A stretch of 20,932 bases of DNA, from the NCBI GenBank assembly GCA_036386455.1, contig DASVVS010000092.1, positions 1 through 20,932 of the forward strand. The letters run 5' to 3'. The notes below the pieces were generated by a model that worked only from the letters and a program-made list of their open reading frames with translations, had not been told where the DNA came from and ran no database searches. The stretch comes from AC-37 sp036386455. GTDB lineage: Bacteria; Actinomycetota; Thermoleophilia; Solirubrobacterales; Thermoleophilaceae. Shown one piece after another: positions 13,339 through 20,915 of this stretch. Position numbers and translations under genes: made by a program. Numbering within the stretch: the stretch's first letter is position 1; the number at the start of each line of letters is the position of its first letter.

Positions 13339-14274
13339 TCAGGTCGCCGGGCGCGAAGGCGCCGCCGGCGGCGGGTAGAGCTTGAGGTACTGGACGATGC
13401 GCGGCCGGTCACCGCGGTTGGGCGTCGGGCCGTGCGGCAGGGCCTCGTGCCAGATCACCATGTCGCCGGCGGCGCCCGGGATCGGCTGGCCCTCCATGCC
13501 GGACATGTCGCGCGACGGCGGCGGCTCCCGGTCGATCCGGCGGTGGAAGCCGGGCACGCACTGGAACGCGCCCTGCTCGGCGGGCGTGTCGGTCAGGTAG
13601 ATCATGCCCCCGAGCCCGAACGGGATCGGGGGCTCGAGGCTGCTCAGGTCCAGGTGCAGGTGCGGGCCGGGGAACGGCACGCCGTCGGACTCCGGTGGGT
13701 TGAAGCCGCAGCGGTCGGTGGTCGCGATCAGGTCGGCCGTTCCCCAGAGCTGGGCGAACGCCTTGTGGATGCGCGGCAGCTCCCGGATCGCGCGCTGTGC
13801 CGGGTGGTCGAAGAGCTGGACCATGATGCCCTGCGTGAGGCCGTCCATGTGGCGCGGGACGGCGTCGGCCAGCGCGTCGCGCAGCTCGGCGCCGACCGCC
13901 TCATGCAGGACGACGTATCCGTGCTCGTCGAAGAACGCGAGGTCGTCGGCGCTCAGTGCGGGCGGGGCCGCATCGATCGCATCGATCCGCCGCTGGACCT
14001 CCGGGTCCCGTCCCGCCGCGCCGGTGATCTCACGTGCGCGCGCGAGGCGCCACGGGGCGACCGAGCCGCCGTTCTGCTCCTCGATCCAGCGCTCGAAGTC
14101 CGCGAGCGTCACGTCGCGGCGGAAGAGAAAGCGGTTGGCGGCCTCGCGGCCCGCGCCGAGGACGTCGAGGACGGCGTGGTCGAGCTCGACCTCGGACGGA
14201 TCGCGGCGACCCGCCTCGCCGGCGAGGGTGGCCCTGGCGTGCGCCCAGATCCGCTCCACCGCCTGATCGAGCAT
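13339..14274 (-). CDS. Phytanoyl-CoA dioxygenase (PhyH) family protein
   Basis: 311 aa. The C-terminal two thirds carry the Fe(II)/2-oxoglutarate dioxygenase fold: DDLAFFDEHGYVVLHEAV (strand and helix that open PhyH domains), the iron motif His207-x-Asp209 in PHLHLDL, the distal His281 in WHEALPHG, and a 2-oxoglutarate-binding Arg at about 290-292 (GDRPRIVQY). PhyH-family enzymes hydroxylate varied small molecules and lipids. The first roughly 105 residues are a helical extension not needed for the fold. It is monocistronic or followed by the small membrane protein, and appears leaderless, with TAGCCT 7 nt before the ATG. Substrate unknown. Confidence 0.9.
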   Translation of the reverse strand: MLDQAVERIWAHARATLAGEAGRRDPSEVELDHAVLDVLGAGREAANRFLFRRDVTLADFERWIEEQNGGSVAPWRLARAREITGAAGRDPEVQRRIDAIDAAPPALSADDLAFFDEHGYVVLHEAVGAELRDALADAVPRHMDGLTQGIMVQLFDHPAQRAIRELPRIHKAFAQLWGTADLIATTDRCGFNPPESDGVPFPGPHLHLDLSSLEPPIPFGLGGMIYLTDTPAEQGAFQCVPGFHRRIDREPPPSRDMSGMEGQPIPGAAGDMVIWHEALPHGPTPNRGDRPRIVQYLKLYPPPAAPSRPAT

Positions 14275-14281
14275 GGGCGGC

Positions 14282-14287
14282 AGGCTA
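14282..14287 (-). promoter_or_regulatory. Putative leaderless -10 box (TAGCCT) of the PhyH gene
   Basis: On the minus strand TAGCCT is followed by 7 nt (gccgccc) and then the ATG at 14274. The same arrangement occurs before the KAP, alcohol dehydrogenase and GH88 genes. Confidence 0.5.
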
Positions 14288-14331
14288 TCCGTAACCCGGC
14301 CGGTCTCGCCGGCGCCCCGGCAACGGAGGAG

Positions 14332-15249
14332 TCATCTCACCGACTTGAGAAGCGCCTTGAAGTCGGCAACCGGACCGAGGTGCGTCAGCTTGTCGGGGTT
14401 CACGATCGAGCCGACGCTCCTGATCGCGCCGTCTGCGACATCGAGCGCCATCACGCTCAGCAGCCGCTCCTGCCCATCGAGGAACACCGCGCCCGGGGCC
14501 CCGTTCACCTCGACGCGGCGCAACTGCACCTCCGGCGACCGCGCGGCCAGGCGGAACCAGTTGATCAGCGTGCGCGCGACGCGGTTCCGCCCGCTCAGCG
14601 TCTGCGCAAGCGCCGGCGCCTTGCCCCCGCCGTCGCCGGTCAGCTCTACGTCGTGCGCGAGCAGGGCCTCGAGTCCCTCGAGATCGCCCTGCTGGGCGGC
14701 CGCGAAGAACCTTCGCGCCAGCTCGTCCTGCTGCTCGCGCGTCGTCTGGAAGCGAGGGCGACGCTGCTCGACGTGGCGTCTCGCGCGGGTGGCGAGCTGT
14801 CGCACGTTGGCCTCGCTCTTGCCGACGATCTCCGCGATCTCCGGGTACCCGTAGTCGAACACGTCGTGGAGCAGCAGCACCGCTCGCTGCTCGGGGGAGA
14901 GACTCTCCAGCAGGACCAGCATCGCGACCGAGAGCGAATCGGCCATCTCGGCGTGCCGGGCGGGATCGTCCTCGCCGTCCGTGACGATCGGCTCCGGCAG
15001 CCATTCCCCCACGTACTGCTCGCGGCGGGCGCGCGCGGAGCGCAGCTCGTTGATCGCGAGCCGGGTGGTCACGGTGGCGACGAACGCGCGCGGCGACGCG
15101 ATCTGCTCCCCGGCGTCGAGCGTCCGGTGGATGCGCAGCAGCGCGTCCTGGACCACGTCCTCGGCTTCGGACACGCTGCCGAGCATCCGGTAGGCGATCC
15201 CGAACGCGACGGGCCGCAGTTCGTCGAGCAGTCGCTCGCGGTCGGTCAC
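14332..15249 (-). CDS. ECF41-group RNA polymerase sigma factor with fused SnoaL-like regulatory domain
   Basis: 305 aa from a GTG at 15249 that overlaps the epimerase stop by 2 nt within GTGA; more upstream starts would lie inside that gene. Sigma2 is at about 7-70 (PVAFGIAYRMLGSVSEAEDV, VVQDALLRI, PRAFVATVTTRLAINELR). Sigma4 is at about 115-162 (LSPEQRAVLLLHDVFDYGYP, then EIAEIVGKSEANVRQLATRARR). The linker carries WLPEP (83-87). A C-terminal SnoaL-like domain (about 172-300) has DGGGK (206-210) and NPDKL (284-288). These are the hallmarks of ECF41, in which the fused domain replaces an anti-sigma factor and both activates and restrains the sigma factor. It is the second gene of an operon with the epimerase, matching the conserved ECF41 neighbourhood, and probably drives its own operon. 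Confidence 0.95.
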   Translation of the reverse strand: MTDRERLLDELRPVAFGIAYRMLGSVSEAEDVVQDALLRIHRTLDAGEQIASPRAFVATVTTRLAINELRSARARREQYVGEWLPEPIVTDGEDDPARHAEMADSLSVAMLVLLESLSPEQRAVLLLHDVFDYGYPEIAEIVGKSEANVRQLATRARRHVEQRRPRFQTTREQQDELARRFFAAAQQGDLEGLEALLAHDVELTGDGGGKAPALAQTLSGRNRVARTLINWFRLAARSPEVQLRRVEVNGAPGAVFLDGQERLLSVMALDVADGAIRSVGSIVNPDKLTHLGPVADFKALLKSVR

Positions 15250-16178
15250 GCTGCCAGGAACCCGTGTCGCCACGTCGGGTGCGCCGGCTGCCACCCCAGC
15301 TCGCGCTTCGCCTTCACGTTCGACGCACCGCGTAGCTCGGTCATCATCACCACGCCCACCTCGCCGGCGAACAGCCGGCCGATGAGACGCGGTACGCGAA
15401 TCGGCTTCTTGGCGCCGACCTCCTGAGCCAGCGCGGGCAGCCATTCGCCGACGGGGGCGGGATCGTCGTCGGTGACGTTGTACACCCCGCGACTGCCGCG
15501 CTCGACAGCCGCCACGGTCGCCTCCGCCGCGTCCGCGATGTGGATGAAGGACCAGACGCCGCCGCCGTCGCCGACCAGCGGGAACTTGCGCTTGCGGACC
15601 AGCTCGACCTGCTCAGCGCCCGGCGCCACCGACGTGCCTGGCCCGTAGAAGACGCCGTAGCGCAACACGATCCCCTCCGTCCACTCGGCACCGAGGACCG
15701 CCCCCTCGAGGTGACGAATCGAGGCCACGACCTCGCGCTGCTCCCGCGCCGGGGCGCTGTCGAAGGGGTCCTCCTCGCTCTTGACGCGGCCGCCGGTGCG
15801 TTCGTATGTGGAGTAGAAGCTCTGCGCGACGAACCGCTTGACGCCCACCGCCTGGCCGGCCGAGAGCAGATGGTCCGTGCCCTCCGTCCGCAGGCGGTTC
15901 GTCAGCGCGAAGTCGCGATCGAAGCGACGCAGGTCCAGCGTCGCCGGAATCGCGGTGAGCTGATGGACGATCACGTCCGGCCTGGCCCTGCCCACGGCCT
16001 CCGCGACCTGCTCGGGATCGAGCGCGTCCGCGACCACCGGCGTGGCGCCCATCTCGGCGAGCATCGCCTGCTTCGACTCGCTGCGCGTCATGCCGTGAAC
16101 CTCATGGCCCGCGGCCACCAGACGTGGTACCAGTTGCTTTCCGATCGCTCCCGTCGCACCCGCAACGAACACTCTCAT
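15246..16178 (-). CDS. NAD-dependent epimerase/dehydratase-like SDR partner of ECF41 sigma
   Basis: 310 aa from the ATG at 16178, with a strong AGGAGGTG ribosome-binding site. The N-terminal dinucleotide-binding motif GATGAIG (7-13) begins an extended or atypical SDR fold. Later landmarks are VADALDPEQVAEAV (strand and adenine-binding Asp), SFYSTYERTGG, VLRYGVFYGPGT and FIHIADAAEAT. The canonical YxxxK catalytic pair is not obvious, so it may be an atypical NAD(P)-binding oxidoreductase rather than a sugar epimerase. Genes of this type are one of the three classes (carboxymuconolactone decarboxylase, oxidoreductase, epimerase) found next to ECF41 sigma factors. It is cotranscribed with the sigma gene, whose start overlaps its stop. 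Confidence 0.9.
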   Translation of the reverse strand: MRVFVAGATGAIGKQLVPRLVAAGHEVHGMTRSESKQAMLAEMGATPVVADALDPEQVAEAVGRARPDVIVHQLTAIPATLDLRRFDRDFALTNRLRTEGTDHLLSAGQAVGVKRFVAQSFYSTYERTGGRVKSEEDPFDSAPAREQREVVASIRHLEGAVLGAEWTEGIVLRYGVFYGPGTSVAPGAEQVELVRKRKFPLVGDGGGVWSFIHIADAAEATVAAVERGSRGVYNVTDDDPAPVGEWLPALAQEVGAKKPIRVPRLIGRLFAGEVGVVMMTELRGASNVKAKRELGWQPAHPTWRHGFLAA

Positions 16179-16217
16179 CGTTCACACCTCCTCGAGTTGA
16201 CTGCCTGCACCTAGAGA

Positions 16218-16244
16218 GACAAGACAGCGGCCCGCGGTGTGACA
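16218..16244 (-). promoter_or_regulatory. ECF41-type promoter for the epimerase-sigma operon
   Basis: On the minus strand TGTCACA (16244-16238), a 16-nt spacer and TGTC (16221-16218) match the ECF41 recognition motif TGTCACA-N16-CGTC, as recalled from published work, with one mismatch in the -10. The inferred leader is about 30-40 nt and contains the AGGAGG ribosome-binding site. This supports autoregulation by the adjacent ECF41 factor. Confidence 0.7.
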
Positions 16245-16375
16245 CCCCCGGGCGCAGGCGCTCGGGAACCCGCGAATCGGGCGCGAGATCGCCGCGCTGC
16301 ACCAGGGACGTGCGGCGCCGGGTCTGCCCGAGCGCATTTGACGCTGAGCTAACCGCGCTGGGGAGGACCGCCGAC

Positions 16376-16418
16376 CCTGACCTGCTTTACGCAGGCCAGA
16401 GCTTGAGTAACGGTCAGG
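16376..16418 (-). other. Structured 3' trailer downstream of tRNA-His
   Basis: A 6-bp stem (cctgac/gtcagg) spans 16376-16418, and an alternative inner hairpin cctgc-tttac-gcagg lies at 16381-16395. It starts 4 nt after the tRNA end and may help processing or termination. No U tract follows. The rest of the 16245-16375 intergenic stretch shows no gene. Confidence 0.3.
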
Positions 16419-16421
16419 AGG

Positions 16422-16495
16422 GGTGAGCGACGGGACTCGAACCCGCGACCGCCTGGACCACAACCAGGAGCTCTACCAGCTGAGCTACGCCCACC
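16422..16495 (-). tRNA. tRNA-His (anticodon GTG)
   Basis: The minus strand folds as a full cloverleaf. The acceptor is GTGGGCG/CGCTCAC, with an extra 5' G (G-1, position 16495) facing C73, the identity element of tRNA-His. The D arm is TAGCTCAGCTGGTAGAGC, the anticodon stem-loop is CCTGGTTGTGGTCCAGG with GTG in the loop, and the T arm is GCGGGTTCGAGTCCCGT. The 3' CCA is not encoded. A TAGATT -10-like box lies at 16508-16513. Confidence 0.97.
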
Positions 16496-16507
16496 AGGGC
16501 GTCACGG

Positions 16508-16513
16508 AATCTA
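16508..16513 (-). promoter_or_regulatory. Putative -10 box (TAGATT) of tRNA-His
   Basis: On the minus strand TAGATT fits TAnnnT and lies 12 nt upstream of the mature tRNA 5' end, leaving a short 5' leader. No clear -35 element is seen. Confidence 0.4.
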
Positions 16514-16540
16514 GCGCGGATCGTGCTCCGCGCCAGCGGG

Positions 16541-16993
16541 CTAGCGCTGCCCGCGCCCGGATGCGAGCCGCTCCACGGCCTTCGCGATCCGCCGCTCGCG
16601 CGTCTCCGGCTTCTTCGCCCCCTCGATGCCGAGCACGAACCAGCGCTGCTCGCTGTAGCCGAGCGTCGAGAAGAAGCGCTTCGCCTCGGGCCGGGCGTCG
16701 AGCGCCTTGTCGAAGTCGCGCGGAACCGTGACCACGCGCGGCTCGGTGTCGAGCGCCACGCGGACCAGCACCTCGTCGCCGGCGGCTACCCCCGCCGCCT
16801 CGCGGTTGTCCGCGCTGACCGGCAGCAGGAACTCTCCACCGCGCGCGGCGATCGTGCTCCGGTACGTGTGGCCGGCGAGCGTCACCCGCACAGCGGGCCG
16901 CCTGCTCGAACCCAGACCCGCCACGACCTCCTCCGGCACGCGGATGCCGCAGGCCGTCTTTCCGTTCCGATCGATGGTCGCGCTGAACTTCAT
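16541..16993 (-). CDS. DUF1905 / YdeI-OmpD-associated family protein
   Basis: 150 aa, with AAAGGAG as the ribosome-binding site before the ATG at 16993. The N-terminal 95 residues match a DUF1905-type small beta barrel (MKFSATIDRNGKTACGIRVP, VRVTLAGHTYRSTIAARGGE, FLLPVSADNREAAGVAAGDE). The C-terminal part (VPRDFDKALDARPEAKRFF, GYSEQRWFVLGIEGAKKPET, RERRIAKAVERL) matches the YdeI/OmpD-associated helical domain. The biochemical role of this family is not established; some members are annotated as bacteriocin-protection proteins. It is a stand-alone gene between tRNA-His and the small unknown gene. Confidence 0.88.
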   Translation of the reverse strand: MKFSATIDRNGKTACGIRVPEEVVAGLGSSRRPAVRVTLAGHTYRSTIAARGGEFLLPVSADNREAAGVAAGDEVLVRVALDTEPRVVTVPRDFDKALDARPEAKRFFSTLGYSEQRWFVLGIEGAKKPETRERRIAKAVERLASGRGQR

Positions 16994-17054
16994 CCCGTGC
17001 TCCTTTCGCCGATGGTCGGGAGCTGAGACCGCGGACGCGGCCGGGACTAATCGC

Positions 17055-17324
17055 TCAGCGCGAGACGGGCACTTCGATGTCGGACACGGCCTCGACCGTC
17101 TCCTCGATCCCCTCGTCCTGCTCGTCGCCGCCGCACACGATCCGGAACGCGCCGGTGCCGACCGCGGGATCGGACCGGATGGGCAGCCCGCGGATCGAGT
17201 CCCACCCGAGCCGCTCGACCTCGAACGGGTTCATCACGACGGCGACGGCCGGGAACGGGCAGCTCGAGTTGTGCTGGTCGATCGCCTTGCTGATCGCCTC
17301 GAGGTTCTTGGCTTCCGAGGACAC
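17055..17324 (-). CDS. Small protein of unknown function (89 aa)
   Basis: 89 aa from a GTG at 17324, 13 nt after the UDP-xylose synthase stop, so probably in the same operon. No family is recognised. The protein is acidic and soluble, without a membrane segment: a helical start (SEAKNLEAISKAIDQHN), a central strand FPAVAVVMNPFEVERLGWDS followed by IRGLPIRSDPAVGTGAFRIV, one Cys near CGGDEQDEG, and an acidic tail. The layout (helix, strand with a conserved-looking Asn-Pro, strand ending in IVCGGDE) suggests a compact alpha/beta domain. Codon use and the operon position support a real gene. Confidence 0.65.
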   Translation of the reverse strand: MSSEAKNLEAISKAIDQHNSSCPFPAVAVVMNPFEVERLGWDSIRGLPIRSDPAVGTGAFRIVCGGDEQDEGIEETVEAVSDIEVPVSR

Positions 17325-17337
17325 GGCGACCCGAAGC

Positions 17338-18279
<942 letters not shown>

Positions 18280-18287
18280 CGCTGCGA

Positions 18288-18294
18288 GACTCTA
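18288..18294. promoter_or_regulatory. Overlapping divergent -10 boxes between UDP-xylose synthase and cupin genes
   Basis: The 7-bp sequence gactcta reads TAGAGT on the minus strand (TAnnnT, 9 nt before the GTG at 18279) and GACTCT on the plus strand (weaker, 6 nt before the ATG at 18300). With only 20 nt between start codons, both transcripts must be leaderless or nearly so. Confidence 0.4.
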
Positions 18295-18299
18295 GCGCC

Positions 18300-18740
18300 A
18301 TGGCGGAGCCCGGTGACGCATACGTCAACTCGCTGACGCAGGAGCGGATCGTGTTCGTGCGCACCGCCGCCCAGACGGGTGGGGAGCTGCTGGAGATGGA
18401 GAACGTCTGGACGCGTCCGGACCACCGAACCGCCCCCCACGTCCACCCCCGGATGGAAGAGACGTGGGAGGTCCTGAGCGGCCGGGCCGGCTTTCGCATC
18501 GGAGACGAGGAGCTGCACGCGGGGCCGGGCGAGACGGTCGTGGCGGCGCCCGGCGTCCCGCACCACGGCTGGAACGAGGGCGGCGGCGAGACCGTCCTGC
18601 GGATCACGATGCGCCCGGCGCTGCGCTGGGAGGACTTCGTGATGCGGATGTTCGAGGCGCCCGAAAGGACCGCCGGGCTGCTGCCGGAGTTCCGCGACGA
18701 GATCGCGCCGGCCCGTAGCGGGCGCCCGCGGGCCCCGTAG
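18300..18740 (+). CDS. Cupin-domain protein
   Basis: 146 aa from the ATG at 18300. Cupin motif 1 is PHVHPRMEETWEVLSGRAGF with metal-ligand candidates His47, His49 and Glu53/54. Motif 2 is PGVPHHGWNEG with His88/89. The two motifs are joined by RIGDEELHAGPGETVVAAPG. This is a single-domain beta barrel that probably binds one metal ion. Roles range from dioxygenase and isomerase to simple ligand sensor, and none can be chosen from sequence. A C-terminal helix (about 105-140) may help dimerisation. It is divergent from UDP-xylose synthase and its stop abuts the tRNA-Arg gene. Confidence 0.9.
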   Translation: MAEPGDAYVNSLTQERIVFVRTAAQTGGELLEMENVWTRPDHRTAPHVHPRMEETWEVLSGRAGFRIGDEELHAGPGETVVAAPGVPHHGWNEGGGETVLRITMRPALRWEDFVMRMFEAPERTAGLLPEFRDEIAPARSGRPRAP

Positions 18741-18814
18741 CGCCCCCGGCTGGATTCGAACCAGCGACCTAGGGATTAGAAGTCCCTCGCTCTGATCCAC
18801 TGAGCTACGGGGGC
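18741..18814 (-). tRNA. tRNA-Arg (anticodon TCT)
   Basis: The minus strand forms a full cloverleaf. The acceptor is GCCCCCG/CGGGGGC with discriminator G, the D arm is TAGCTCAGTGGATCAGAGC, the anticodon stem-loop is AGGGACTTCTAATCCCT with TCT, and the T arm is GCTGGTTCGAATCCAGC. The 3' CCA is not encoded. The tRNA 3' end directly abuts the convergent cupin stop codon. It reads the codons AGA/AGG, which are rare in a GC-rich genome. Confidence 0.97.
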
Positions 18815-18825
18815 CCGGAGCGGCG

Positions 18826-18831
18826 AGTCTA
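18826..18831 (-). promoter_or_regulatory. Putative -10 box (TAGACT) of tRNA-Arg
   Basis: On the minus strand TAGACT fits TAnnnT and lies 11 nt upstream of the tRNA 5' end, much like the box before tRNA-His. Confidence 0.4.
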
Positions 18832-18875
18832 GTTCCGCTTTCGGGTGTTCAGACACAGGTGCACCGGCCTCCCAC

Positions 18876-18881
18876 TAGCCT
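18876..18881 (+). promoter_or_regulatory. Putative leaderless -10 box (TAGCCT) of the GH88 gene
   Basis: TAGCCT, then 7 nt (cgcccgc), then the ATG at 18889, with no Shine-Dalgarno sequence between. This favours the ATG at 18889 over the GTG at 18859. Confidence 0.5.
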
Positions 18882-18888
18882 CGCCCGC

Positions 18889-20559
18889 ATGAAGCGGGCC
18901 CTCCTCGCGGCCGCGTGCGCGGCCGGCTGCCTGGCCGCCGCGGCCCCCGCCGGCGCGGCTCCGCTGCCCCAGGTCGTGGCCGACCACCTCGCGCCCGCGC
19001 GCGCAACCAAGGAGGTGCGGCGCGTGCGGCTGCCGGACGGCCAGGGCGCCCGCATCGCCGCGCCCGGCCGGATCGCGCGCGTCCTCCCCCGCTCCCCCTG
19101 GGCGATCTCGCTCGACCTCCGCCTGGGCCCGGAGAGCACGGTGGTCCTCGACGCGGGCGGCGCCCGGCTGCGCTTCGACACCGACGCCGACGGCGTGCTG
19201 ACCCTGCGCGCGCAGGGCATGCCTCCGACCGTGCTGGCGCCGGCTATCGGCTGGGCGAGCGGCGGCTGGCGCCACATCGAGATCACCGGCGGCTCCGAGC
19301 CGATCGTGGCGATCGACGGCCAGGAGCTGCCGACCGACCTCGAGCAGGTGGGCGACGACGTGATCGTGCGCGTGGCGGAGGGATCGGCGCAGGCGACCGC
19401 GCTCGTCGCCACCCGTCGCGACGACCGCCGCGGCGCCCTGCTGCATCGCCTCGCCGAGCTGCACGCGCGCACGCCGCTCGGGCGCTTCCCGGTCGGCATC
19501 GGCGACGACGACTCGCTGCTGCGCTTCACGCGCGACTGGACCGACGGCTTCTGGCCCGGGATGCTGTGGCTGGCCGCCGACCTCGCGCCCCCCACCGCGC
19601 CGTTCGCCGGCTGGGCCCGCGTCGCGACCGACCGCCACCGCGGCCGCGAGCGCGACGAGATCCACGACCAGGGCTTCCGCTACCTGCTCTCGTCGGCCGC
19701 CGCGCACGACCGCGAGTGCGGCGGCCGGGCGCGCGGCTCCTCGGCGTGCAAGCGACTGCGGCTGAGCGCGATCACGGCGGCCAACACGCTGCTCGAGCTT
19801 GCGGCGGGCAACCAGGCCGTCGGCACCATCCCGACCTACGCGGCGGGCGGTCCCTGCCGCCGCTGCGCCTCACCCGACGAGAGCGAGACGATCGTCGACA
19901 GCATGATGAACCTCGGCCTGCTCGGCTGGGCGTGGCGCGAGCGGAACGACACGCGCTACCGCGAGGTCGCCCTGCGCCACGCGCGCGCGCTCGAGCCGCT
20001 GCTCGTGCGCCCCGACGGCTCGACCGCGCAGTCGGTCACCGCCTCGCGCCTCGACGGCCACGTGATCTCGGTCGGTACGCGCCAGGGCTACTCCGACACG
20101 AGCACGTGGGCGCGCGGGCAGGGCTGGGCGGTGTACGGGTACGCCGACACGGCCGCGCGCTTCCGCGACCGCCCGCTCCTCGCCGTGGCCGAGCGCACCG
20201 CCGCGTACGTGGACGGCCGCCTGCCCGGCTCGGGCATCCCGCCCTACGACTACGACGCCCCCGCCCCCGCGCCGACCGACACCTCGGCCGGCGTGATCAC
20301 CGCGGCCGGGCTGCTGCGCCTGGCGCAGGCGTGCGAGACGCTCCGCGGCGCCTGCGACTCGGACCCCGACCGCTGGCGCGACCTGGGCACCCGGATGCTG
20401 AACGCGTCACTCGGCCGCGTGCAACGGCAGCCGCCGATCGGCATGCTCGGCGACCAGGTCTACTCGCTGGGCGGCACCTCCACCTGGGACGATCGCGGCG
20501 AGTACAGCTTCGGCCTGCACTACGCGTTCGACGCGATTCGCCGCGCGCGCAGCGGCTAG
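18889..20559 (+). CDS. Secreted GH88-family glycoside hydrolase (unsaturated glucuronyl hydrolase-like)
   Basis: 556 aa from the ATG at 18889. The signal peptide is MKRALLAAACAAGCLAAAAP followed by AGAA. Residues about 40-160 look like a beta-sandwich (SPWAISLDLRLG, VVLDAGGARLRFDTD, GGWRHIEITGG, IVAIDGQELP), reminiscent of LamG/concanavalin-type domains. The C-terminal (alpha/alpha)6 domain carries GH88 landmarks: RDWTDGFWPGMLW (Asp219), IHDQGFRYLLSSAA (Asp260), ETIVDSMMNLGLLGWAW (Asp337, candidate catalytic residue), TWARGQGWAVYGYA, and DTSAGVITAAGLLRLA. GH88 enzymes hydrate and release unsaturated glucuronic acid from lyase-made oligosaccharides. Paired cysteines (GPCRRC) fit an exported protein. 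No lyase gene is adjacent. The stop overlaps that of the convergent next gene. Confidence 0.9.
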   Translation: MKRALLAAACAAGCLAAAAPAGAAPLPQVVADHLAPARATKEVRRVRLPDGQGARIAAPGRIARVLPRSPWAISLDLRLGPESTVVLDAGGARLRFDTDADGVLTLRAQGMPPTVLAPAIGWASGGWRHIEITGGSEPIVAIDGQELPTDLEQVGDDVIVRVAEGSAQATALVATRRDDRRGALLHRLAELHARTPLGRFPVGIGDDDSLLRFTRDWTDGFWPGMLWLAADLAPPTAPFAGWARVATDRHRGRERDEIHDQGFRYLLSSAAAHDRECGGRARGSSACKRLRLSAITAANTLLELAAGNQAVGTIPTYAAGGPCRRCASPDESETIVDSMMNLGLLGWAWRERNDTRYREVALRHARALEPLLVRPDGSTAQSVTASRLDGHVISVGTRQGYSDTSTWARGQGWAVYGYADTAARFRDRPLLAVAERTAAYVDGRLPGSGIPPYDYDAPAPAPTDTSAGVITAAGLLRLAQACETLRGACDSDPDRWRDLGTRMLNASLGRVQRQPPIGMLGDQVYSLGGTSTWDDRGEYSFGLHYAFDAIRRARSG

Positions 20560-20915
20560 AACAGGCCCGCGATCGACGACGCCTGGATCGCCAGGCAGAA
20601 GCCGAGCAGGTAGGTCACGAGGCCCCATGCCTGGCAGGCGCTGCGGGTGACCGGCCGCAGGTAGAGCCGGCTGTAGCCGGTCCGGCCGAGCGACAGGACG
20701 ACCGGCACGAACCAGAGCGTGCCGGCCATCATCAGGATGAACGGGGCCCAGCCGGTGAGGATGTAGCCGGCCTCCCACCTGAACGTGGCCACCGCGTCCG
20801 CGAACAGGCCGTCGAAGAGCACGAACGGCACGGCGCCGACGAACGCCACCGTCGCTGCCGCACTCATGCGGCGTCGCCTGAAATCAACGGTTCTGCTGCG
20901 CAAAGCTGCCTCCAC
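20556..20915 (-). CDS. Small multi-pass membrane protein, unknown function
   Basis: 119 aa if it starts at the GTG at 20915, where a TACGAT box lies 5 nt upstream as in other leaderless genes here; an ATG at 20867 would give 103 aa. The start has a basic patch (DFRRRRMS), then three hydrophobic helices at about 19-40, 48-75 and 95-117, with a basic loop (GRTGYSRLYLRPVTR) between the second and third. No family is recognised. It is convergent with the GH88 gene, sharing CTAG at the stops. Function unknown. Confidence 0.65.
   Translation of the reverse strand: MEAALRSRTVDFRRRRMSAAATVAFVGAVPFVLFDGLFADAVATFRWEAGYILTGWAPFILMMAGTLWFVPVVLSLGRTGYSRLYLRPVTRSACQAWGLVTYLLGFCLAIQASSIAGLF

Noticed and set aside
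13093..15426. 777-residue plus-strand open frame
   Set aside because: Runs antisense across PhyH and the ECF41 sigma factor, both of which have full family motifs.
15249..15444. N-terminal extension of the ECF41 sigma frame to 15444
   Set aside because: The extra 65 residues are Arg/Gly-rich, lie inside the epimerase gene and precede the normal ECF N-terminus. The GTG at 15249 fits the coupled overlap.
16182..16463. 93-residue minus-strand frame across tRNA-His
   Set aside because: Its start is the familiar translation of a tRNA T arm (SRRSRVRVPSLTP), so it is an artefact.
16422..16495. tRNA-His as an integration site of a genomic island
   Set aside because: No duplicated tRNA 3' end, integrase or mobile gene is visible in the window.
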